Part shown: positions 23,292-35,318 of the stretch, piece by piece
Position numbering within the stretch: position 1 is the stretch's first letter
Layout of the letters: the number at the start of each line of letters is the position of its first letter
Position numbers and translations under genes: made by a program
NCBI GenBank assembly: GCA_000827265.1
Contig: KN834752.1
Span: 186,001 to 250,000, forward strand
Direction: 5' to 3'
Source: Collybiopsis luxurians FD-317 M1
Lineage: Eukaryota; Basidiomycota; Agaricomycetes; Agaricales; Omphalotaceae
Length of the DNA: 64,000 bases
The notes under the pieces: generated by a model
The model's database searches: none
Told to the model about the DNA's origin: nothing
Seen by the model: only the letters and a program-made list of their open reading frames with translations

Positions 23292-24224
23292 TGAAACAAC
23301 TGAAGGATTCGCGTGGGCTGGAAAGAGCAAACCGAACAGTTGAGCAATATATACTGGTCAGAGACCCATGCACCGAGGCAAAGATATTTTGAATTAACCA
23401 AATATCGAATTCGCCGTCTCGACGATGCGAAAAGTGCGAAGATCATGAAGGATATGGACTGACTTGACCTGAAAAGGTTAGTTCCGTAGCGTAGCTGTTA
23501 AGAAAAGTTCGATTTGTAAAAGAAATGAATACGGTGCAGTGAGGGGCTGATTTGCGCTGCCGAGAAAGTAACACTGAGGTAATTCGTTTTCAGTTTGTTG
23601 TGGATACTTCTGCGATACCAATGACAAGGCCTTCCTATGGATTTTATTTTCTGTACAAGCCAATTGCAGAATAAGCCTCAGTCAGCCAAGAATTTCGCAA
23701 GACGAGTCAAACCGCTTCGAACTTCGCGTTCGTTTGCGAATATAAGTTACTGGTTGCCACCAATCAAAACCTATAAGTTAAGATCAACTCCGGTATCAGC
23801 TATGATACCAACTCGACACATGCACCGTGTGGATTGTAAATTCTCTCAACAAGGCTCCAAGAATCGCGGAGATAGTGGAGCGTATTGGTAGCTCAATACG
23901 ACAGCCATCTATATATGTGTGTAAGTCAGCACCAACACTGGAAGAAAAAAATCAGTTCTCCATTTGGCCTTTTGGGGTTTCTGTGTCAATTTCTTGGCAC
24001 GCACGCAGCACACTCTGATGCCAGCGGTGTGAATGCCACTGCTTATTATCAGCTTATAGATATGGACAATGAGGTCCTGGGCAACCTCGTTCAGGAAACT
24101 ATCTACTAACAGCGAATACCTGCCTCTTGGCTAATAACAATTATTATGGCACCAGCCAAACCAGGCAAAGATACAAGAGATTCAAAGAATTGTCGCGTAA
24201 TGGCACTCGAGTGTCCTGGCGTCA

Positions 24225-24522
24225 GGCTACAGATGCTGGATGAGACAGGTGGAAATTGAAAAGATATATGTTCGTACGTATGACATGGACCGGATCCTGG
24301 GTTTGAAATCGCGTGCTTGACGCATTTGACTGGGAATGGAGTGCAAACCAGGACCATGGGGCACGTTGAGCAACAGCAGTCTGGGACTGTATTGGCTGAC
24401 CCAGCGCACGATAAAGCCACAAATGCTAACGCCGAAAAGTTAATAGGTCATATCACGTGACACACGCACCCCAGCACGCGTCTCATTTGTTTCATAGTCT
24501 CTTTATTTGTAAAATAAAGATG
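24225..24522 (-). repeat. Duplicated promoter-like module plus ORF start (copy L)
   Basis: Read on the minus strand, this segment matches plus-strand 42285-42640 over more than 300 bp. Shared pieces include ATGAGACGCGTGCTGGGG, the stretch CTTTATCGTGC, CTCAACGTGCCCCAT, AGGATCCGGTCCAT and TAGCCTGACGCCAG. Its outer 80 bp also match 41118-41200. A gene-like continuation (SLVSLPGLAGAIIIVISQEAG) follows at about 24120-24200 on the minus strand and then decays. It is probably a truncated relative of the gene family that includes the P-loop gene at 42.6 kb. Confidence 0.6.
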
Positions 24523-24588
24523 TACGGCGGTAGCCCCAACCATAGTTATTTCATTGGGTCGAATTATTGTGATTGCAATGGAAACATT

Positions 24589-25778
24589 TTATTTAGGCGA
24601 TAAAAGGTAACGCTTCATATCAGTAGCCGAAGAAAGAGTTCCGTCGTACCCAGTTGCTTTAATCCACTCTTCTAACGTTTCACTATCAGGATGAACACTT
24701 TTCAGCCACTCTATATCCCGCGTCATCAAGTCATCCCGCCAGGTCCAAAACATTCCAGATAATTTTGCCCTATTCACTTCATTCAGACGGGGGTGATGAT
24801 CCAAATATTCTTCCACCGGAATGCGTTTTCGAACGGTAGGAATCCCAGTAGTACGCGAGACGATGTCAACGAGGTCATCAACCGTCACCATTTTGTCCGC
24901 GATTTTCACCTCTTGACCAGATGTTTCTGAGCGATGATCAAAGATATATCGAGCCCACCAGCCAATGTCCTTGACACTGATTACAGGCATGTGACCGTCC
25001 TCGATGGGAAGTGCAAAGACCAGTGCGCCGTTCTCATCTCGTTCTGGGAGAGGTCCCATCATGGCCTAAAGGTGAAACAAATGGTGTTATGTTACTGTGA
25101 AATGGAATAAAATTAGGAAAGCATGGAACTTACGCCGCTTATATTTTCAAAATATACTCCAGTGATGAGGATCGTCCATGTAAATGAAGTTCCACCGGGG
25201 CTGGAAGGTTGCCCTCTGATGAAGTCGCTTACTATGCCTTTTGAATCCAAGTTGATCGACTGATATTTAGGGTCGTAGTTCCCAAGCTATGTGAGAAGTG
25301 GAAAATTAGCCGAGTATCATTGAATATGATTACTTCCCCGAACCTTGCTACTGTAGTCGAGACCGCTCCAAACGAAATGCCGCAATTGTGGCACTCGGTG
25401 AGCTTGTTCGAACATCTTAATGACAGAGTAAATTTCGTCCTTTGCTCCCACAGTATTCGTATCCGTGTTCACGAATACGCCATAACATCCCTCGAGAGCA
25501 ACCGCGACAGTGGCCAGGTCCTCGAAGTGCCCTGAACACCAAAGTCTCGGTAAGTAATCACTCGACAAAAACCAAAAGCTAAACAAGAGATGACCTTTGA
25601 TTATCTCGACACCCATAGAGGCGAGAGCCTGCGCCTTTTCACTTGTGGGGTCCCGGGTAAGCGCTCTGACCGAGTAGGGAGACGGTTTCCCGTCGCGCGA
25701 TGCCAATAGCGCATTGACAACCGGCATTCCCTGAAGGCCCGTGGCACCAATGACCAGTATAAGTTTCTTTTCCAACAT
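24589..25778 (-). CDS. NmrA-like NAD(P)-binding protein, copy 1
   Basis: Exons 25595-25778, 25344-25531, 25134-25286 and 24589-25065 give 333 aa. The N-terminus KLILVIGATGLQGMPVVNAL has the glycine-rich NAD(P) motif GxxGxxG of NmrA/HSCARG-type atypical short-chain dehydrogenases. These usually act as redox-sensing regulators or as isoflavone-reductase-like enzymes. Downstream are VRALTRDPTSEKAQAL, HFVWSGLDYSSK, YFENISGAMMGPLPERDE and the C-terminal DMKRYLLSPK. It is nearly identical in protein and exon structure to copy 2 at 38750, which lies on the other strand. The shared TATA element is at 25811-25818. Intron lengths differ between the copies (63/57/68 against 56/56/57 nt), showing an old enough duplication. 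Confidence 0.9.
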
Positions 25779-25810
25779 CTTGATATGAGAAGTATGTTGA
25801 GGACGGGACG

Positions 25811-25818
25811 TTTTTATA
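25811..25818 (-). promoter_or_regulatory. TATA box of NmrA copy 1
   Basis: Minus-strand GAGCTATAAAAAC lies about 33 bp upstream of the ATG. The same 13 bases precede copy 2 at the equivalent place, so the core promoter was duplicated with the gene. Confidence 0.6.
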
Positions 25819-26297
25819 GCTCGAATCAGGTTTTTAATAAACACTGCCCCGCCTCTCAGCCCATTCAGTCACCACGGTCGATGCGGCCGCACCCATACAG
25901 TGAACGTCAGCAACAAAATAGATTTTTTGAGAAGATTTGTGATGCTGTCGCAACTGACAGTGAGGACTTTTGGAAATTGAGTACTGAGTACTGAGTCTTG
26001 ACCAACTCCTGGATATCTGCATGAATCCCCTTGATCCAAATTTCTCATCCTTCAACTTTTTCGGGTAAGGCGGAGAAGAAAAACAAGCGAGTAACATTCG
26101 TTCCCCATCCCTAGAGACCGTGACTAGGTTACAATGTACAGGCGCCTTTAACAGTCATGAGCGCTAAATAAGATTCCAATTCATTTGTTTCCAGCAACTT
26201 CATTGCAAACAGCTACCAGCCTGGGATGTGCCCGTAGCACTTACATTGAAATTTGTTCGTTCTTGATACCCAAACCAATATTTGTATTCAAAACACA

Positions 26298-29200
26298 ATG
26301 CACACGAAAAGAACCCAACGCTCTCTCACTGTCCTTCTCTTCGTCGGATTTATTTTTCATCTCGTATTCGTCTATTCTGTCTTTGATTGCTACTTTACAA
26401 GCCCCGTTGTACATGGAATGAGGACATTTAATAACAGCATAAACGGAAAAGGGCTGAGCAAGAGGACGGTGCTGATATCTGGTAAGTGTTTGCTTCCGTT
26501 ACCCCTGAACAAAACCTAAATCCAGCTTCGCCCATCTAGCTGACGGTCTGCGTGCGGACCTGCTCTTTGAACCGAATGGATTTCGAGGCTTTTTGCCGTT
26601 GAATGACACGGAAGGAATCCCAGTCGTCGCGCCTTACCTGCGCTCTATTATTTCTACCCGAGGCGCGTATGGCGTTTCACATACGCGAGTCCCCACGGAG
26701 AGCAGACCTGGACATGTAGGAATTTTCCGATGCTGAATTTGCTACTCTCTCATCTATGATGTTAGGTAGCCATGATTGCAGGAATGTACGAAGATGTGTC
26801 TGCGGTAACCAAAGGCTGGAAGGTGAATCCTGTCGAATTCGATTCAGTTTTCAACCGGAGCAGTGGGACCTGGGCATTTGGTAGTCCGGATATTGTGCCA
26901 ATGTTCACTAGAAGCTCTGAGGGAAGGGTACGGGAGTGGTGTTACGATGAAAGTGAAGAGGACTTCACAAAAGATGCCACTGCGCTTGACTTTTGGGTCC
27001 TTAATCATCTGCGCCAGCTCTTACGAAACGAGACATTCTTCGAGACGCTTCACCAGCCAGGAGTCATCTTCTTCCTCCATCTTCTTGGACTCGACACCAC
27101 TGGTCACTCCTACCGTCCCTTTTCGCGGGAATACATGCGGAACATTCAAGTTGTTGACTCCATCGTTCGCGAAGTCGAGGGTTTACTTGATGAATTCTAT
27201 GGACACGATGGAGAGACGAGCTTTGTATTCACTGCTGACCACGGGATGAGCATCATTGGAAATCACGGCGACGGTCATCCGGATAATACTAGGACGCCTT
27301 TCGTTGTTTGGGGAAAGGGTCTTCGAGGCCCGCTCGCAGATCTTGAGAACGGCCCATCCTCGCACGACACATATTCTCGACCGTGGGATCTCCGTTCAAC
27401 TTCAAACGAGCTTCTGTACCGGCGGGATATCGAACAAGCAGATCTTGCCTCACTTATAGCTGCTCTTCTTGGGGTCGATTGGCCGGTGAATAGTGTAGGG
27501 GTCGTACCCGTGGATTTACTGAATCCCTCAGGTGGAGAGGAAGGACTCAAAGGGGAAGAGTGGTTTAAATCCCGAGTTAAATTGGTTAATGCACAAGTGA
27601 TACTAGAGCAATATCGAATTAAGCATGGTATGTGGGATCAATTCTTCGATTATTCCTTTAACATTGATTAGTGCTCAAACAGAACTCAAACAGTCTCATA
27701 AATTATTTTACACGCCCTTCTCCCCGCTAGCGGGCGACCGCTACGTTCAAGAGTTACAGGAGATTCAGACAATCATCGACAATAGCCATAGCACTAACAA
27801 TGCGACGCCCTTAGAAGAAGCCGATCATCGCTCGACTCGCCTTATTGCCAGCGCACTTGCCGGGCTTCACTACCTCCAGACGTACGAGCGCACACTGATT
27901 CGTGCGATGGTGACCGTGGCGTACACAGGATGGGCTGCATGGGCTGGATCATGGGTTTTCTTCCGTTCTGCCTCTTCAGCTTCAACCAAGCCAACAGGTT
28001 CGGAAGCGATGGTGCACATGTTCAGCGCCGGAGTGTTGTTGAGCGTTGGCGGGATGTTCTGGGTGGAACATGCCCCTTGGACATATTATCTATATCTAGG
28101 TTTCCCTGTGAGCACCTGTTCTATGCTCACTTTCGAAACGTCGACCGATATGTTTCTTAGGTGTTCTTTTGGGATCGGGTCCTTTCCAAGTTTGTGGCGA
28201 CAGCTGCCGCTAGCACTTTAATCGGTTTGACGACAAGCAAGATACGCAAAATATCATGGAATACTCTGATAGTTGGCGGTGCATTAGTCTCCATGGTACT
28301 CGGGTACACTCATCGTTCCGTATGGAGTGTTGGTTTCGTTCTCATTGGGGTTATCTGGCCTTTGCTGCAATGGGGCGCGCGAGTGTGGACAAGGTTAGGT
28401 AAAAACTATTTCTCTCGGGTTATCGGATTCCAACTGACTCGGCGCAATCCGAATCGACTGTCGCAGGTCCCAAAGCATGGTTGTGGGTAGCATCTTGTCT
28501 AGTGAGTGCGGTCTTTCCATTGTTGGAGGTCAATAAGGAGGAGAGTCTTGTAAATATGTAAGCTTTCTTTCCCTTTCCTTTGTCCATATACTAAGCTTCT
28601 CACTTAGAATCTCTGGCGGACTAGCGGCACTCGTTATTGGCTATGCGGTTCTCAGAGAAATCCTTAGACTTCTTCCACAGCAATCAGCCAAGGAAGGACT
28701 ATTACGACTTTTCAGTGTGCAGGTATGTTCAGATTCAGATGTTAACAACTGCTTCCCCGAGAAATATATCATTTATCCCATGTATAGGCTTCTCTCATTC
28801 TTGTCACGACGTTTGTCACTCGTCTATCTGTGCTCAGTCTCCAAGCGAAGCAGGGGCTGCCGGTTTGGTGCCAGGCTGCAGGTTGGACTGTGTTCGGTGA
28901 GCTCAAAGGCCCGCTTGACGATTCTCAGCGACTTACAGCCTCTCAGTTTTTTCCCTCGTCGTTGCGTTCTACCCTGGTTTGCCTATAAGTACATCTGAAC
29001 CGGTCGCCAAGCATGTTCTATACCTCCGCTATCTGCTTGGTCTCACCCCTTTGTTCATCATTCTCTCACTCAGTGACGAAACCTTGTTTTTCGTATCTTA
29101 TGGACTTGTTATGGGTTTGTGGGTCGAAGTCGAGACTGCTGTTGGCAACGTGATGGAGGAAGAAGGAACACGTAAAAGCAATGGAGTACCCACTGCCGAT

Positions 29201-29977
29201 CAAGATGTTCAAGAGAATATATCAGCGTATCACTTTAGAGTCGACGACCTTCGGATCGTCTTGTTCTTCCTCTTCTTTGTCCAGGCTGCATTTTTTGGGA
29301 CCGGGAAGTAAGTGTAAAACTTCCATCTCTCACAAAAGCTTAACATCTTTTCGCGCTGTCAAATAGCGTAGCCTCCGTCTCATCGTTCTACCTCTCACCG
29401 GTCTATCGCCTCATACCAGTGTTCAACCCTTTCTTCATGAGCGGACTCTTGGTGAGCTTTTTGCCCGCCTTCCTATCTAATCGCGATTCCAAATCGCCTA
29501 ACCGGTCCGCCGTAGGTTTGCAAGATCATTGCACCTTTCATCATGCTTGCTATTGCTACAGCGGCAGTGACACACGCACTAGGGCTGCCCCCGTTTTCCT
29601 TGTTCCTTGTGGCCCTGTGTGTGACAGATGGTAAGCTTTAAAGCTTTGAATCCGGTTGTCTGTTTTGAAACATGGCACTGATATTGCTGCGATATATGTA
29701 GCGATGACCTTGATGTTCTTCTTCAACGTGACCGATACTGGTAAGCATTCAGTGACTAGTCATTATCCCACTGACACCCGGCCCATCTGAATCATGCTGA
29801 TACACGCGCTATTCAGGTTCATGGCTAGAAATTGGGCAAACTATATCGTTTTTCATCATCGCTTCGCTCCTAACACTGTGGTCGGGAGGAGTGTGTGTCC
29901 TTGGCGAATGGTTGATGAAGGATGTGTTCCGAGGAAGTGGAGAGAGGCAAGGGAGGGGAAAGATAAAATCTCAGTAA
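26298..29977 (+). CDS. MCD4: GPI ethanolamine phosphate transferase 1 (PIG-N/Mcd4)
   Basis: ER enzyme that adds ethanolamine phosphate to the first mannose of the GPI anchor precursor. The start is ATG at 26298 ([14 protein letters not shown]). A signal-anchor helix runs into [15 protein letters not shown], the PIG-N hallmark. Then come [10 protein letters not shown], the metal site region [19 protein letters not shown] (with S for the first T), [30 protein letters not shown] and [20 protein letters not shown], all typical of the alkaline-phosphatase-like catalytic domain. The C-terminal half is a long multi-helix membrane domain ending [16 protein letters not shown] and a short polar tail with TAA at 29975. 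I read about 13 exons, all GT-AG. The gene looks intact. It lies between the inverted NmrA copies, and a decayed 5' copy occurs at 20.1-21.4 kb. Confidence 0.93.
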
Positions 29978-30063
29978 TTGAGGATTGTAATATGTATGCT
30001 ACAGATTTAGAATCGTACTATATACAAATACACATCAAAAAAAGCGTTCGTCTTCGGTATATA

Positions 30064-31899
30064 CTAAGTGAAGTCCGTTGTATTCTCCTTCTCTACTGGT
30101 GATTTGTCCGTTTCCACTCCCATCCCAACTTGAGATCCCAGCATCATCAAGTCCGACCTCGCAAACTCCACCTTTTGCGCATTCGGCGTAGGTCCCGGTG
30201 TAGGCGTGTTCGGGTCTGAACGGGTAGGCGAATCATGAACAGAGTCGGAATCATCTTCATGATCATTATCCTGTATAATCGGAGCATATTCCCTGCCCGG
30301 CCTTTGCTTTTGCATTTGCGTTTGGATAATACGACTCATCTTCCTCCTCTCGCCCGAGTTTAGATTTGAGTTTTGCAAGAGAGCTTCTGTGTCCCAGATA
30401 TCATTATGCGAAATATTAGTACTGAATTCGTTTCGGGGGATTTCTACTGTTGGCTGTCGAGCAACAGAACGGGAACCGGTACCAGATCGATGAGGAACGG
30501 TGCGAGTGTTGCTGCTGCTGGTCATGATGGCAATGGAAGATAATATATCCCGCGTGTCTACACCTCTTGCAACTCGGATGATGATGAGGGAAGGGGCGAT
30601 TCCCTGGTATAAAAAAACAAACAGGAAGGCGGAAAAAGATGAGGATCTCGAAGGAAATTACTCTGGTGACATCGAAGAGAAGGACTTACAACAATCTGCG
30701 TCGAAGCTGCTAAGAGACAAGAAGCGTAGATCGCATTACGGGGAATCCTTGCTGTTATTGAGGTCGCGAGTACGATGGAAGAGTAGAGGAATCCAGATTC
30801 GAGCCTATGACGGCGTAATTCTGGTTAGTACAATGTTTGTATTAGAGGGAAGGAAGTGGAACCGCACATTACGGCTGCAATCGTGTTGTACTTTGTCTTG
30901 ACGGCCGAACCTAGGATGCCTCCGATCTCTTTGTTGATGTACAGAATTCTCCCGGCTACAGCAGCACTGTCAGCGATGTGTCGAGTTGCAGGAAGAACAG
31001 ATCAACGCGGACGAACCGGTGAGCAATGTCAGGGTGATATTTTCCAAGACGGTGATGATCCAAAAATCGTTTACGAGGTTATGATCATGTACAATACTGA
31101 GAATTCCTAGAACTGTGTTTCTGACAACATTAGATTGGTATTTATGACCGAGTCCGCACTACTTACCGATGTTACTCAAGTATCCTAGTGCAGGAATAAC
31201 GACCACCTTGAGATCCCTATTCCATATGACATAACAGCGATACATCTACGCAGGGCGTTTTTGAGTCCCACTATGGGAGCACAGCAAGAGAGAGAGACTG
31301 ACTAGTAACCCGTCTGCTATGACACTGCAAGTTTTGCATCAGGACATGAAGCCAGCCTCGGAGAACATGAAAATTTCACAGTACTGACTTTGAGAAAATA
31401 TATATCCCAAGCACTGTGTAATCATCCAGTAGCGTCTTTGCCATACTGTTCTGAACGATTTGCGTCGTATCTGCACCTCCGGATGCGGTCTTTAACGCTG
31501 CCTCTAGATCACGAAAGGCTCTGCTCTGTGTCACCCACTGCACGATCAGGGACACTGTACTCGCGAGCACAAGCAGTGACATGGCGATGATTTGATATTG
31601 ATACCCTGCGCGTTTGCGGCGGTATACGGTGAATATGCAGATGATGGAAAGGGGAAGATAGTTTGCTGTGGCGAGAAAACAAAAGTGGTCCATGGGTCAG
31701 GTGGGCGTGAATAGGCTATACTAGGATCATTGTGGCGCGTACCATAAAGGAGCGATGAAATCTATGGGATAGAAAATAAGTTACCGAAATAACAGCCAGT
31801 ACTGATACCTACGGCTGAGGGAATCAGATGAGCTAAGAGACCTTCTGTTGGCGAATAGGGCTTGGTATCGCTTCGGACTTGAAGAGCTGGGAGAATCAT
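30064..31899 (-). CDS. Multi-pass membrane protein, Agaricomycete-specific type
   Basis: Hypothetical seven-helix-like membrane protein. The start is probably ATG at 31899 (MILPALQVRSDTKPYSPTEG). Hydrophobic exons follow: NYLPLSIICIFTVYRRKRAG, IIAMSLLVLASTVSLIVQWV, MYRCYVIWNRDLKVVVIP and SGFLYSSIVLATSITARIP. The last exon (30064-30525 and upstream) is a hydrophilic Ser/Thr/Pro-rich cytosolic tail ending ENTTDFT. The pattern of an RCYVIWNRD block after helix 3 is common in unnamed Agaricomycete proteins. Several introns separate the helices and not all junctions are certain, especially at 31690-31800 and 31000-31200. Function unknown; a receptor-like role is only a guess. Confidence 0.65.
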
Positions 31900-32304
31900 T
31901 GAGGCATATAGACTGAGGGAGGGAAGGTGGGATCGAAATCCATCACAAGTTAAATATGTGGACTCTGATTTACGAAAACAAAAGCCTCATCAACGCCGAA
32001 TTGACGCCGAACGGCGAAGATCACTTTGAATCCAGGCGCCGAGATAGTGCCGAATAGATCCTCGCACAGGATCCTCTCCGAGCATCCCGATTGTCAAGAA
32101 AGCAAGGCCTATTCTCCTTCAAATGAGTGATAGAGAGAGAGAGAGAAGATCTGTTCTCCGTAGAGCTCGGTCAACTTCAACAGCTTTCAAAGCGAATGCG
32201 TTCTTGATTACACGAGTCTTGCACAGCTCCTTACTTCTAAACTTACAGGAGGACCCACAGTCTGATAAACACGGCATTCTATGTCCTTCTGTGGACAGAA
32301 TATT

Positions 32305-33143
32305 CTACGAACAGAATCTTACTAAACCAGCAAGCGTTTCTACTCCAGCTTTAGCACCATCAACAACCCGGACAGGAGGATCCTTGGGTTTCGCCTCAGC
32401 AGCGCCTTCTATAACCAGTGATTCCATTCCAGCCATCCCTAATCAGTATATGGTAAGCGTTGTAAAAGGTGAAATCCTCGAATACCAAAAAACAAACCTG
32501 CGCATCCTAGCAAAATAACATCTGCACCTTCCAACGCCATCTTTCCACTAAACTCCTTCATGTTCCTCTCAATCTTCATACGATCACCTTCCCGCAGTTC
32601 CACTACCCCAAGACCCGTCGTCATCACACCCGCGAACCTCTGTGAGCTACCCCCCATGAAAGCTTGCACGCCTTTATGAATATCCGCCTTATACCCTGTC
32701 CCCGTCGTCACTATCCCAAAACGCGTTCCAAGGAGCAACGCTTGAGTAATCGCAGCCTCGAAGATCCCAATGGTCGGTTTTGAGGTGGTTTCGCGAAGCA
32801 TATGTGTTAATGGATGATCAGAGACTGCAGACAATCGATCAACCCAAGAACGTGCCAGAGTGTATGTACACCACTTACAGCAGCAAACCAAAAACCCATC
32901 ATATTGATCCAAAAGTTTCTTTTCTTGAATGTCCAAAAAACACGCTGTCGCCGTCAGATTTGCGGTGAGCATATCATTGATCGAGGGTGGGGCGTTGCTG
33001 GGAGCCGTGTAGAACCCCAGTTCGGTGAGAGGAGGAGCTTTAAGTACCTCTATGAGGCCATCGGTGACGGATTGGGATGAATTGGGGTTGATAATGAGGA
33101 GACGTGCAGTAGCTGAACCTACAGAGGAGGATGATACGGCCAT
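32305..33143 (-). CDS. Asp/Glu/hydantoin racemase family protein (Dcg1-like)
   Basis: Exons 32879-33143, 32498-32824 and 32305-32438 give 241 aa. Members interconvert enantiomers of amino acids or hydantoins using two cysteines. Here the first is in the motif FLVCCFSDHPL, which is formed by splicing; the second is in VILLGCAGM. Other family blocks are RLLIINPNSSQSVTDGL, TSKPTIGIFEAAITQAL and RFGIVTTGTGYK. The introns are 54 and 59 nt with good GT-AG signals. The start ATG at 33143 is 52 bp from the ATG of the divergent D-amino-acid oxidase gene, which suggests one shared promoter and a joint role in amino-acid stereochemistry (inference). Confidence 0.88.
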
Positions 33144-33195
33144 CGCCTTCGCAGTCAGTGTCACAGAGTCACAAAATCACAGGAACGTGTTTACA
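33144..33195. promoter_or_regulatory. 52-bp divergent promoter between racemase and DAAO
   Basis: The start codons of the two divergent genes are only 52 bp apart, so regulatory sites must be shared or lie within the opposite gene. No clear TATA box is seen. Confidence 0.6.
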
Positions 33196-34408
33196 ATGTC
33201 CTCGCAATCCCATCCCATCGTCGTCTGTGGTTTTGGAATCATCGGTTTGACCACTTCCATCAGACTGCTTCAAAAGGGCTATCGGGTAATAGCAGTCGCG
33301 GAACATCTTCCAGGCGATGAATTAACCGCGACATACGCATCCACCGCAGCAGGTGCACACCATCTCTCATTCGCTGCCGACAACGATGCACGACAGCAAA
33401 CCGTCGATTGGGAAACATTCCAAGTTATGTGGGAAGAGGAACGCAACGAAGGAGAAGAAAGTGGGCTACTGAAACTAAAGCAGATAGAGTACTACGGCTC
33501 CGAAGGAGAAAAGCATATCAAGTTTTTCGAGAGAATGCCTGATGTACGTCCGATGTAGGGTATTGTCTGTAACGAATAATTTATTTCCTAGAGCGTTCCG
33601 CTCAATAGTTTCGCATACATTCCCGGGAAGAGCTCAAGCCCTTTGCTCAACACACCGTCTCGTTCACATCCTTGACCATGGACGTATCTCCCTATCTCGC
33701 CAAGCTCGTCAAAATCTTTTCAAGCCTTGGCGGTAAAGTCAATAGAGCAAAGTTATCATCGCTCCGGGATGTGATAGATTTGGCAGCCCCCGAGACCCCT
33801 CAAGCCATCTTTAACTGCACAGCCCTTGGCTCGCGCACATTAGGTGATGTGATGGATGACGAGATGTATCCCATTCGGGGACAGGTTGTCGTCCTCAATG
33901 CACCGTGGGTGAAGGAAGGTCGGACGAGACAAGTCGGAAAGCTAGACGGAGGTGAAGGGGGTGAAAGGACATATATTATTCCACGAAAAAGCGGCCAAGT
34001 GGTGATTGGCGGTACGAGGGATGTCAATGACTGGTATGCACACGTTTCACGAGGCGGGCGGGGTAAAGCTGACGAGTTACGTTTGTCAGGAACGTTGATC
34101 CTGTCCCAGAGACATCGCTCGATATCAAACGACGAGCTTTGGAAATCTTTCCTGAACTAGTGCCTCCTTCATTGCGAGTTGAAGGACACAAACCAGTTCC
34201 AGGGGACCTTGATTCTATCGTGATAAAGGAAGTGGTGGGTTTCCGGCCTGCAAGGAAAAGTGGAATGCGGTTAGAGAGAGGGAGTGGTCTCGAATTGAAG
34301 AATGCCTCCATTCCAGTTTTTCATAATTATGGGCATTCGGGAGCAGGTTGGCAGTCATGCTGGGGATGTGCGGAGATGGTAGTGAAGCTGTTCGAGGACT
34401 CCAAATAA
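33196..34408 (+). CDS. D-amino-acid oxidase (FAD)
   Basis: Peroxisomal-type flavoenzyme that oxidises D-amino acids to keto acids, ammonia and hydrogen peroxide. Exons 33196-33543, 33609-34033 and 34090-34408 give 363 aa. The N-terminal IVVCGFGIIGLTTSIRLLQ is the FAD dinucleotide fold, with Phe and Ile in place of the usual Ala and Val around the glycines. Then come FRIHSREELKPF at the first splice, YPIRGQVVVLNAPW, TYIIPRKSGQVVIGGTR, and the family signature HNYGHSGAGWQSCWGCA at the end. The C-terminus (...KLFEDSK) has no clear SKL-type peroxisomal signal. The neighbouring racemase could supply D-enantiomers. The stop lies 10 bp from that of the converging coiled-coil gene. Confidence 0.9.
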
Positions 34409-34418
34409 TTGACAACCT

Positions 34419-35182
34419 CTATTCGGAATCTTTTGAATCTGTTGTCTCTATAGGTGCCAATAACTATGCAAAGTCAGAAAGATATAGCGATATCGGATAG
34501 AAACAAAGCTTTACCTTTCGAGAACATTCTTGCACCCTTTCAACCAGTCTCTTGAATTCGTCAAACTGGTCCTGCCGAAGCTTCCATTCGGATTCAAAAG
34601 CATTGAGCTTCGTCTCAACAGCGTCGAGCCTATTATAAGCCATCGCTATTTTCGCCTTTCTTATATCCAAAAGTTTCCCTTTCAAGCGCGATTCCGCCTT
34701 TTGTATCCTCTCTCGGTCAAATTTCTTCTGTAGTAGATACGTGCGAGTCAAAGCATGGTGTCTGTGCTCGACTACCTTGGCCATATCAAGGACCTCCTGC
34801 ACACTGGCTGTCAATGCAGAAGCTTGCTGCTCGAGATGGCTTATGAGAGGTTGAAGTAATTCGTAGGCGCTTCTCCCCGAAGCTGTGGTGGCCATATTGC
34901 CCTTCCCGTCTATACACTTTTGACACCCAGTCAGCACTCCGTTCATGGCCTCTAATCGCTCATGCATCATCGTCATGAATGTTTGGGCGATCCTACTGTT
35001 GGCGGCAACCGACTGCTCTAAGATCCGGACTCGTCCCAAGGCCTGTGAGATGACACCTTCGATTTCTCCTTGGCCCTTGAAGATATGGCAAGCTTGTTAG
35101 CGAATTTTGTGGCTACATGTGGTTATGAGACGAGTACCTGTTGGACACTGGCACACCACCGTCTCAAGTCAAATTCGCACAT
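34419..35182 (-). CDS. Coiled-coil hypothetical protein
   Basis: Exons 35138-35182, 34515-35075 and 34419-34463 give 216 aa with consistent frame. The start is MCEFDLRRWCASVQQ. The middle is almost entirely helical with heptad-like spacing (ISHLEQQASALTASVQEVLD, RIQKAESRLKGKLLDIRKAK, AVETKLNAFESEWKLRQDQF), and a single CQKC pair sits near residue 55. There is no recognisable enzymatic motif and no membrane helix. It could be a structural partner in a complex such as the spindle, autophagy or kinetochore machinery, but nothing in the sequence decides this. It converges on the D-amino-acid oxidase gene. Confidence 0.75.
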
Positions 35183-35318
35183 TTGAAAGCGAGCTAGGAA
35201 GATAGCAGTTAAAGCCTAAGGGAAAGAAGCAGGCGATTTAGAAGCGCTCGTCAGGCGCCTGTGAGCGCAATTTAGGGGTCATTAATCCCGTGGGCGTGGA
35301 ACTCCTTCTTCTTCGTCC

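Noticed and set aside
32123..32518. 131-codon plus-strand open frame
   Set aside because: It is antisense to the last exons of the racemase gene, whose minus-strand reading has clear family motifs and splice sites.
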